DNA of 12,023 nucleotides from Pseudomonadota bacterium (GTDB lineage Bacteria; Pseudomonadota; Alphaproteobacteria; Caulobacterales; Caulobacteraceae), in the NCBI GenBank assembly GCA_023434015.1, contig JAEYTM010000144.1:1-12023 (forward strand), read 5' to 3'. The position numbers and the translations under genes are program-made. Under the pieces are notes generated by a model that saw nothing but the letters and a program-made list of their open reading frames with translations, made no database searches and was not told the DNA's origin. Each line of letters starts with the position of its first letter. Position 1 is the stretch's first letter. Below, one piece after another: positions 4,308 to 9,894 of this stretch.

Positions 4308-6641
4308 CTAGCCCTTGGCGCGCTCGACGGTCTCGACGCTGGGGTTGGCGCGCAGGGCGGCGGAAATGTGGGTCAGGTGCTTGGCGTCGTTGACCTCGAT
4401 GTCGAAGTCGACGTCGAAGAAGTCCGCCTGGCGGTGATGCATGCGCAGGCCGGTGATGTTGCCGCCGGCCTCCCCGATGATGGTGCAGGCCTGGCCGAGC
4501 ACGCCGGGGGCGTTGCGGATGGTGGCGGTGATACGGGCGCGGGCGGTGGCGTTGCGCTCGGCGTCCGGGGTCCACTGTAGGTCGCGCCACAGCTCCTCGC
4601 GGTCCTCGAAGGCGGCCAGGGTCTCGCAGTCGATGGTGTGGACGGTCAGGCCGCGGCCGTCGGATTCGAGGATGCCGACGATCCGGTCGCCCGGAACCGG
4701 CGAGCAGCACTCGCCGAAATGGACGGTGACGCCGGGGGTCAGGCCGCCGCCGCGCACGTAGAGTCGGGCGCGCTTGCCCCCCTCGATGCGCTGGCGGGCG
4801 GTGGCCGCCTCGCGCTCAGACGCCTTCATGCCGGGGAAGACCGCCTCCAGCACCTGCGGCGGGGCGACCCGGCCGCGGCCGACGGCCTCGAACAGCTCGT
4901 CCTCGGTGGGGGTGGCGAAACGATCCAAGACCGGCCGCAGGGAGACGTCCTTCAGCGCCTTGCCGGCGCTCTCGAACAGCTGCTCGACGGTGACCCGGCC
5001 GAGGCGGGTGAACTCTTCCTTCTCCGTCTGGCGGATGTGCCGCCGGATGGCCGAGCGGGCGCGGCCGGTGACGGTGATGGAGCGCCAGTCCGGCGGCACC
5101 ACCGGCTTGATCCCACGGATCACCTCGACCACGTCGCCGTTCTGAAGAATCGTCCGTAAGGGTTTGAGTTCACCGTTGATCTTGGCGCCGATGGTGGTGT
5201 CGCCGATGTCCGTATGGACGGCGTAGGCGAAGTCCAGCGGCATGGCCCCGCGCGGCAGGCTGACCAGGGTGCCCTTGGGGGTGAACACGAACACCTGGTC
5301 GAGGAACATCTCCAGCTTGGCGTGCTCGACCAGTTCGTCGGCGTCGCCGCCGTGTTCCAGCACCTGGACGAGATGGCGCAGGTTGACCAGCGGGTCGCGG
5401 CCGCCGGCGGCCTTCTGATGCTCCTCGTCGAAGCCGTAGGACTGGTCCTTGTAGCGCCAGTGGGCGGCGACGCCCTCCTCGGCCACCAGGTCCATCGCCT
5501 CGGTGCGGATCTGCATCTCGATCCGCATGCCCTTGGGCCCGACGACGGTGGTGTGCAGCGAGCGGTAGTTGTTGCGCTTCGGCGTGGAGATGAAGTCCTT
5601 GAACCGCTCCGGCACGCTCGGCCAGGCGCGGTGGATGACGCCGAGCGAGCGGTAGCAGTCGTCCTCGGTGTCGACGATCACGCGGAAGGCGTAGATGTCG
5701 GAGAGCTGGGAAAAGCCGATCGACTTGCGCTGCAGCTTTCGCCAGATCGAATAGGGATGCTTCTCGCGGCCGAACACGCGGGCCGGGATGCCCGCCTGCT
5801 CCAGCTTCGCCGCGATCTCCTGGCTGACCAGAGAGACCGCTCCGCCCTGCTCCGCGCGCAGGGTGTCGAGGCGGCGATAGATGGCGTCGCGGGCGACCGG
5901 ATTGAGGTGCTCGAAGGCGAGCTCCTCCAGCTCCGTGCAGATGCGGTGGACGCCGATGGAACGGGCGAGCGGGGCGTAGATGTCCAGCGTCTCGCGGGCG
6001 ATCCGCTCCCGCTTGGCGGGGCTCTTGATGTAGTGGAGCGTCCGCATGTTGTGCAGGCGGTCGGCCAGCTTGACCATCAGCACGCGGACGTCGCGGGAGA
6101 TGGCCAGGATGAACTTGCGCAGGTTCTCGGCCTGGCGAAGGTGCTCGGAGGAAAGTTCGAGCTTGGAGAGCTTGGTGACCCCTTCGACCAGCTCGCCGAT
6201 CTCGGCGCCGAACAGCTCGTCGATCTCAGGCCGGGTGACCGGGGTGTCCTCGATCACGTCGTGCAGCAGGGCGGTGACGATGGTCGCCGTGTCGAGGCGG
6301 TAGTCGGTGAGGATGCCCGCCACCTCGATCGGGTGGGCGAAATAGGGGTCGCCAGAGGCGCGCTTCTGCGCCCCGTGCATGCGCATGGCGTAGACGTAGG
6401 CGCGATTGAGCAGCGCCTCGTCGGCGGTCGGATCGTAGGACCGGACCTTTTCGATCAGTTCGAACTGGCGAAGCAGCTTGGGCCGCTTGATCGCCGGCGC
6501 CCCTGTCGCCGGAGGAGCCGCCCTGTCGTCGGAAGCAGGAGCTTCCGAAACGCGGCTGTCCGGTGCGGGGGCGTCCTTCAGCGAGGCGGCGGGTTCAGGC
6601 GCCGCCTGAGTAAGGAGAGGTTCTGCGCCTTCTGGGCTCAG
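4308..6641 (-). CDS. rsh: Bifunctional (p)ppGpp synthetase/hydrolase, Rsh (RelA/SpoT family)
   Basis: This enzyme makes and degrades the alarmone (p)ppGpp, setting the stringent response. Numbered from a CTG start (777 residues): a Pro/Ala-rich, probably disordered leader (2-55), then the conserved LLRQFELIEKV helix. The HD hydrolase domain follows, with YFAHP (H103), HDVIEDT (H127-D128, E131-D132) and DRLHNMRTL. The synthetase domain is at about 285-400, with SIWRKLQRKSIG, DIYAFRVIV, RFKD (346-349), NNYRSLHT and EMQIRT. The TGS domain is at about 446-510 (DQVFVFTPKG), with a cysteine-bearing region (GECCSPVPGDRIVG) and a C-terminal ACT domain. The RxKD motif and intact HD residues indicate a SpoT/Rel-type bifunctional enzyme. 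There is no in-frame ATG, GTG or TTG between the upstream stop (6804-6806) and M86 at 6386. Starting at M86 would delete the conserved first helix, so the CTG overlapping the rpoZ stop is preferred. The gene is often named spoT. The family call is certain; the start is not. Confidence 0.93.
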   Translation of the reverse strand: MSPEGAEPLLTQAAPEPAASLKDAPAPDSRVSEAPASDDRAAPPATGAPAIKRPKLLRQFELIEKVRSYDPTADEALLNRAYVYAMRMHGAQKRASGDPYFAHPIEVAGILTDYRLDTATIVTALLHDVIEDTPVTRPEIDELFGAEIGELVEGVTKLSKLELSSEHLRQAENLRKFILAISRDVRVLMVKLADRLHNMRTLHYIKSPAKRERIARETLDIYAPLARSIGVHRICTELEELAFEHLNPVARDAIYRRLDTLRAEQGGAVSLVSQEIAAKLEQAGIPARVFGREKHPYSIWRKLQRKSIGFSQLSDIYAFRVIVDTEDDCYRSLGVIHRAWPSVPERFKDFISTPKRNNYRSLHTTVVGPKGMRIEMQIRTEAMDLVAEEGVAAHWRYKDQSYGFDEEHQKAAGGRDPLVNLRHLVQVLEHGGDADELVEHAKLEMFLDQVFVFTPKGTLVSLPRGAMPLDFAYAVHTDIGDTTIGAKINGELKPLRTILQNGDVVEVIRGIKPVVPPDWRSITVTGRARSAIRRHIRQTEKEEFTRLGRVTVEQLFESAGKALKDVSLRPVLDRFATPTEDELFEAVGRGRVAPPQVLEAVFPGMKASEREAATARQRIEGGKRARLYVRGGGLTPGVTVHFGECCSPVPGDRIVGILESDGRGLTVHTIDCETLAAFEDREELWRDLQWTPDAERNATARARITATIRNAPGVLGQACTIIGEAGGNITGLRMHHRQADFFDVDFDIEVNDAKHLTHISAALRANPSVETVERAKG
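6494..6548 (-). other. Two tandem stem-loops inside the rsh leader-coding segment
   Basis: In the part of the rsh message that encodes the low-complexity leader, a perfect 8-bp inverted repeat (6529-6548, TCGGAAGC / GCTTCCGA, 4-nt loop reading UCCU in the mRNA) is followed 16 nt later by a perfect 6-bp repeat (6494-6512, CCGGCG / CGCCGG, 7-nt loop). Both lie about 90-150 nt downstream of the proposed CTG start. Function, if any, is unknown. Confidence 0.45.
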
Positions 6642-6997
6642 TACCGCTCCTCCTGGCCGCCGTCGCGGTCGCTCTGCAGGGCGCGCACCAGCTCGAGCTC
6701 GCTCATCTGCATGTGGGTCGGGTCGGCCAGCAGGGCGAGGGTTTCGGCCTCTTCCTCGGCTTCCGAACGCTCGTCCACCCGCTGCAGGGTGCCGATCAGG
6801 GTCTCACGGAGCTCCTCGGCGTCCACCACGTCGTCGGCGATCTCACGCAGGGAGACGACCGGGTTCTTGTCGTTGTCGCGATCGACCAGGATCTGGGCGC
6901 CGGCCGAGATGGCGCGCGCGCGGTGGGCCGCCAGCAGCACGAGGCTGAAGCGGTTGGGGACCTTTTCGATGCAGTCTTCGACGGTGACGCGAGCCAT
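6638..6997 (-). CDS. rpoZ: DNA-directed RNA polymerase omega subunit
   Basis: Omega binds the beta' subunit and assists assembly of RNA polymerase. In proteobacteria it also forms part of a ppGpp binding site. The 119-residue product starts MARVTVEDCIEKVPNRFSLVLLAAHRARAI, the canonical omega N-terminus, followed by VVSLREIAD and the charged, Glu-rich C-terminal half usual in alphaproteobacteria. I chose the ATG at 6997 because homologues begin at MARVTVEDC and GAGG lies just upstream. The ATG ten codons further upstream would add MRFYFPPEDS, which runs into the promoter region. The stop codon shares bases with the proposed CTG start of rsh. The rpoZ-rsh neighbourhood couples a ppGpp target to the ppGpp enzyme, an arrangement conserved across proteobacteria. 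A candidate promoter lies directly upstream. Confidence 0.95.
   Translation of the reverse strand: MARVTVEDCIEKVPNRFSLVLLAAHRARAISAGAQILVDRDNDKNPVVSLREIADDVVDAEELRETLIGTLQRVDERSEAEEEAETLALLADPTHMQMSELELVRALQSDRDGGQEERY
6647..6654 (-). promoter_or_regulatory. Strong ribosome binding site for rsh inside rpoZ 3' end
   Basis: On the minus strand the sequence AGGAGGAG lies in the last codons of rpoZ. Its AGGAGG core (6649-6654) is 7 nt before the CTG codon at 6641-6639, an ideal spacing. No other start-type codon in the rsh frame is near it. This is the main evidence for the CTG start. It codes for Glu-Glu in the rpoZ frame, so coincidence is possible. Confidence 0.6.
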
Positions 6998-7027
6998 GGA
7001 GTCCTCGGGCGGGAAATAGAACCGCAC

Positions 7028-7056
7028 AAAATAGAGCGCCGGGACCGATTGTGCAA
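7028..7056 (-). promoter_or_regulatory. Candidate promoter for rpoZ-rsh
   Basis: On the minus strand TTGCAC (7051-7056) and TATTTT (7028-7033) are separated by exactly 17 nt. The -10 lies in one of the few A/T-rich patches of the window. Transcription would start near 7021, about 24 nt before the rpoZ ATG. The -35 matches TTGACA only in its TTG. This would let rpoZ and rsh be expressed independently of folK. Confidence 0.5.
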
Positions 7057-7073
7057 CGCCGCAAAGGGGTTGC
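7053..7073 (-). other. Stem-loop between folK and rpoZ, overlapping the promoter -35
   Basis: An inverted repeat GCAAC / GTTGC extended by two further pairs after one mismatch (7 pairs in all, 5-nt loop) lies 15 nt after the folK stop codon. It shares 4 nt with the -35 hexamer proposed for rpoZ. It could form a 3' hairpin on the folK message or be an operator half-site pair. No T-tract follows. Confidence 0.35.
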
Positions 7074-7088
7074 GGACGATGTTCCGGT

Positions 7089-7571
7089 TCACACCGGCGA
7101 CGCGTCGACGCCTATGGTCGCGGCCGCCGCGAGCTCGGCGGCGGTGCGGCGGATGACCGGATGGCGCCAGCCGGCGGCGATTTCCGCCAGCGGCCCCATG
7201 ACGAAGCGCCGGTCGTGGGCGCGCGGATGCGGCAATATGAGGCCGGGCTCGTCCAGCACGTGGCGCCCGTGGGCGATCAGGTCGAGGTCGAGGGTGCGCG
7301 GGGCGTTGGCCTGCCCCCTGCGGCGATGGAAGGCCGCCTCGACGGCGAGCAGGGCGGCCAGCACCTGGCGAGGCGTAGCCGCCGTCCGCACGACGGCGAC
7401 GCCGTTACGGTACTCGGGGCCGGCGGGATCGGGCCAGGCCGCCGAGCGCCACCAGCCGGACCGCGCCACGACCGGCAGGCCGACGGCGGGAAAGCCGGCC
7501 AGGGCGGCTTCGAGCAGGGCCTCGCAGGAGGGAAACTCGCCGGCGAGATTGCCGCCGAGGGCGACGATCAC
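7089..7571 (-). CDS. folK: 2-amino-4-hydroxy-6-hydroxymethyldihydropteridine pyrophosphokinase
   Basis: FolK transfers pyrophosphate from ATP to 6-hydroxymethyl-7,8-dihydropterin, the step before dihydropteroate synthase in folate synthesis. The 160-residue length is normal. Visible motifs are the N-terminal strand VIVALGGNLAG, the pterin-site GWWRSAAW and YRNGVAVV stretches, and the signature RTLDLDLIAHG (92-102), with the two magnesium-binding aspartates D95 and D97. LPHPRAHDRRFVMGPLAEI (114-132) follows. The start is a GTG at 7571. The frame is open a little further upstream, but the only other start-type codon is cut off by an in-frame TAG at 7650-7652. The gene leads the minus-strand folK-rpoZ-rsh run and is divergent from the uracil-DNA glycosylase gene. 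A close link of folK to rpoZ and rsh may be chance, since a promoter candidate separates them. Confidence 0.94.
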   Translation of the reverse strand: MIVALGGNLAGEFPSCEALLEAALAGFPAVGLPVVARSGWWRSAAWPDPAGPEYRNGVAVVRTAATPRQVLAALLAVEAAFHRRRGQANAPRTLDLDLIAHGRHVLDEPGLILPHPRAHDRRFVMGPLAEIAAGWRHPVIRRTAAELAAAATIGVDASPV

Positions 7572-7713
7572 CGCCGCGTCCAGCTCGGCCTCGGATGTCA
7601 GGATCGGCGGGCGGATGACCTTCTGCTCCCGGGTCGATGGACGGTCGGACTACACCCGCGACCGGCCGGCCGCCAAGGGCGCGGGCCGCCGCCGAATCCG
7701 CTAGACCGGACGG

Positions 7714-8370
7714 ATGCCGACGCCCGAGGCCGCCCCCGTTCCGCCCGATCCGCCGCGCGACTGCCCGATCTGCCCGCGGCTGGTCGCCTATCGCGCCGCC
7801 AACCGCGCCGCCAACCCGGACTGGTTCAACGGCCCGGCCCCGTCATTCGGCGACGACAACGCGCGCCTGCTGATCGCCGGCCTGGCGCCTGGCCGGACGG
7901 GGGCCAACCGCACCGGCCGGCCGTTCACCGGCGACCACGCCGGCATCCTGCTCTACCAGACCCTGATCGGCGCGGGCTTCGCCACCGGCCGCTACGACCC
8001 GGACGGGAACGACGACCTGCGGCTGGTCGACTGCATGATCACCAATGCGGTGCGCTGCGCCCCGCCAGGCAACAAGCCGGAGACCAGCGAGGAGGCCAAC
8101 TGCCGGCCATTCCTGCAGAGCCGGCTGGCCGCCCTGCCCCGGCTGAGGGTGATCGTCACCCTGGGGGACGTGTCGCGACGGAACATCCTGCGGGCGCTGG
8201 GGCTGAAGGCCTCGGCGGGCGTTCCCGGCCACGGCTCGGAGTTCCAGGCCGGGCCCTACACGGTGCTGAACAGCTACCACTGCTCCCGGCTGAACACGAA
8301 CACCGGCCGGCTGACCCCGGAGATGTTCCGGGCTGTCTTCCTGAGGGCGCGGGAGCTGCTGGAAGGGTAG
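7714..8370 (+). CDS. Family 5 (UDGb-type) uracil-DNA glycosylase with iron-sulfur cluster
   Basis: This 218-residue enzyme should remove uracil and probably other deaminated bases from DNA as the first step of base excision repair. Four cysteines in the positions expected for a [4Fe-4S] cluster are present: C17 and C20 (CPICPRL), C115 (AVRCAPPGNKP) and C130 (ANCRPFL). Motif 1 is GLAPG (56-60), followed by GANRTGRPFTGD. The absence of a polar Asp/Asn after GLAPG separates family 5 from family 4 and other UDGs. Motif 2 is NSYHCSRLNTNTGRLT (186-201), with the catalytic-loop H189. An in-frame TAG 12 nt before the ATG fixes the start, and only a weak GGACGG precedes it. It is divergent from folK and followed 70 nt later by the M20 peptidase gene. 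UDGb proteins typically have broad specificity including hypoxanthine (family knowledge). Confidence 0.92.
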   Translation: MPTPEAAPVPPDPPRDCPICPRLVAYRAANRAANPDWFNGPAPSFGDDNARLLIAGLAPGRTGANRTGRPFTGDHAGILLYQTLIGAGFATGRYDPDGNDDLRLVDCMITNAVRCAPPGNKPETSEEANCRPFLQSRLAALPRLRVIVTLGDVSRRNILRALGLKASAGVPGHGSEFQAGPYTVLNSYHCSRLNTNTGRLTPEMFRAVFLRARELLEG

Positions 8371-8386
8371 AACGCCACGCGCTCGA

Positions 8387-8414
8387 TTGACCCACGTTCG
8401 GCGAGCGATAGGAT
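8387..8414 (+). promoter_or_regulatory. Candidate promoter for the M20 peptidase gene
   Basis: TTGACC (8387-8392) and TAGGAT (8409-8414) are spaced by 16 nt. Transcription would start near 8421, giving a leader of about 20 nt before the GTG at 8441. The same TTG could be read as a start codon of a longer frame, but the promoter reading is preferred because the longer N-terminus would bury the signal peptide. Confidence 0.45.
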
Positions 8415-8440
8415 TCGCCCGATCAGCCGGGAAATCGCCA

Positions 8441-9835
8441 GTGACCGTCGCCAGAACCCTTCTCGCCGCGGCGCTTACCGCCGCCCTCGCCTCGCCGGCC
8501 GCAGCGGCCCCCAAGGTCGATCCGAAGCTTCACGCCCAGGCGCTGGAGCTGCTGACCCGCGGGGTGGCGTTCCGCACGGTGGTCCCCGGCGATCAGATGG
8601 TCGCCTATGCGGAGTACCTGAAGGGCTTTCTGGTCGCCGCCGGCTTCGCCCCCGCCGACGTGCGCATCCAGCCGATGGACGGGACCGCGACCCTGGTGGC
8701 GCGCTATCCGGGGACCGACCGGACGAAGAAGCCGATCCTGGTGCTGGGCCACATGGACGTCGTGGAGGCCCGTCGCGAGGACTGGACGCGCGACCCGTTC
8801 ACCCCGGTGGTGGAGAACGGCTACGTCTACGGACGCGGGGCGGTGGACAACAAGTTCGACGTCTCGATGGTGGTGGCGACCCTGGCCGACCTGAAGCGGC
8901 AGGGCTGGAAGCCGGGCCGCGAGGTGATCCTGATCCTCTCCGGGGACGAGGAGACCGCCATGGCCACCACCCAGAAGCTGGCGGCCGAGTTCAAGGGCGC
9001 GGAACTGGCGCTGAACGCCGACGGCGGCGGCGGCCTGCTGGCCGAGGACGGCGCGACGGTGCTCTACGGCCTGCAGGCGGGCGAGAAGACCTATGCCGAC
9101 TTCGCCCTGACCGTGACCGATCCCGGCGGCCACTCCAGCCGGCCGGGCCGGACGAACGCCATCGTCGCCCTGGCCCGGGCGCTGGACCGCGTGGGCGCCT
9201 ATCGGTTCCCGGCCATGCAGAGCGAGCTGACCACCGCCTATTTCACCGCCAGCGCGGCCAAGAACCCCGGGCCGGTGGGCGAGGCCATGAAGCGCTATGT
9301 GGCGAACCCGAACGACGCGGCGGCCATCGCGACCCTGTCGGCCGACCCGGAATACGTCGGGCAGATCCGCACAACCTGCGTCCCGACCATGACGTCCGGC
9401 GGACACGCCCCCAACGCCCTGCCCCAGCGGGCGACGGCCAACATCAACTGCCGGATCTTTCCCGGCACGCCGTCAGAACAGGTGCGCCAGGACCTCCTGC
9501 GGGTGATCGCCGATCCGGCGGTCAAGGTGGAACGGGCGGTCGGCGACGGCGCCATCGACAGCCCCGCCTCTCCGCTGCGGCCCGACGTGATGGCGGCGGT
9601 GAGAAAGTCGATCCACGCCCTTTACCCTGGCCTGACCATCGTGCCGTCGATGTCGGCCGGCGCGACGGACAGCATGCATTTCCGCGCCCAGGGGGTGCCG
9701 AGCTATGGCGTCGGCGGCCTGTTCATGAAGGCCTCGGACGACTTCAGCCATGGCCTGAACGAGCGGGCGCCTGTGGCGGCGATCGACGGCTCCCTGGCCC
9801 ACTGGGCGAGCCTGCTGAAGGATCTGGCCCGATAG
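8441..9835 (+). CDS. Secreted M20 family zinc metallopeptidase
   Basis: A 464-residue exopeptidase-like protein of the M20 (ArgE/DapE/CPG2/CPS1) family. The GTG at 8441 gives VTVARTLLAAALTAALASPAAAA, a clear Sec signal peptide ending near residue 23, so the enzyme works in the periplasm. Numbered from this start, the two-zinc site is complete: H104 and D106 (LGHMDVVE), the bridging D136 (GAVDNKFD), E170-E171 (SGDEET, general base and ligand), D194 (LNADGGG) and the distal H437 (DFSHGLNERAP). The dimerisation-domain motif GGHSSRPG (H231) and DSMHFR are also present. The likely job is trimming peptides, dipeptides or N-acyl amino acids for uptake; the exact substrate is not readable. A longer frame from a TTG at 8387 is less likely. 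Its own promoter candidate lies upstream, and a hairpin follows the stop codon. Confidence 0.92.
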   Translation: MTVARTLLAAALTAALASPAAAAPKVDPKLHAQALELLTRGVAFRTVVPGDQMVAYAEYLKGFLVAAGFAPADVRIQPMDGTATLVARYPGTDRTKKPILVLGHMDVVEARREDWTRDPFTPVVENGYVYGRGAVDNKFDVSMVVATLADLKRQGWKPGREVILILSGDEETAMATTQKLAAEFKGAELALNADGGGGLLAEDGATVLYGLQAGEKTYADFALTVTDPGGHSSRPGRTNAIVALARALDRVGAYRFPAMQSELTTAYFTASAAKNPGPVGEAMKRYVANPNDAAAIATLSADPEYVGQIRTTCVPTMTSGGHAPNALPQRATANINCRIFPGTPSEQVRQDLLRVIADPAVKVERAVGDGAIDSPASPLRPDVMAAVRKSIHALYPGLTIVPSMSAGATDSMHFRAQGVPSYGVGGLFMKASDDFSHGLNERAPVAAIDGSLAHWASLLKDLAR

Positions 9836-9840
9836 CAGGA

Positions 9841-9866
9841 CGCCCGCCCGGTTTCCCGGACGGGCG
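9841..9866. terminator. Strong hairpin between convergent M20 peptidase and receptor genes
   Basis: Starting 5 nt after the peptidase stop codon, an inverted repeat of 10 pairs with one mismatch (CGCCCG-CCGG / CCGG-CGGGCG, loop TTTC) lies in the 59-nt gap between convergent genes. On the plus strand it is followed by a pyrimidine-rich stretch (GTCTCTCCTC) rather than a pure T-run. A bidirectional terminator is the natural reading. Confidence 0.6.
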
Positions 9867-9894
9867 CGGCCGTCTCTCCTCGAATGGGCCGGCG

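Noticed and set aside
5214..7019. Long plus-strand open frame (about 600 codons) antisense to rsh and rpoZ
   Set aside because: The opposite strand carries two unmistakable conserved proteins. The antisense product shows no recognisable motif and its composition is that of a high-GC shadow frame.
8423..9406. Minus-strand frame of 327 codons opposite the M20 peptidase
   Set aside because: Low-complexity antisense image; the plus strand holds the complete zinc-site motifs.
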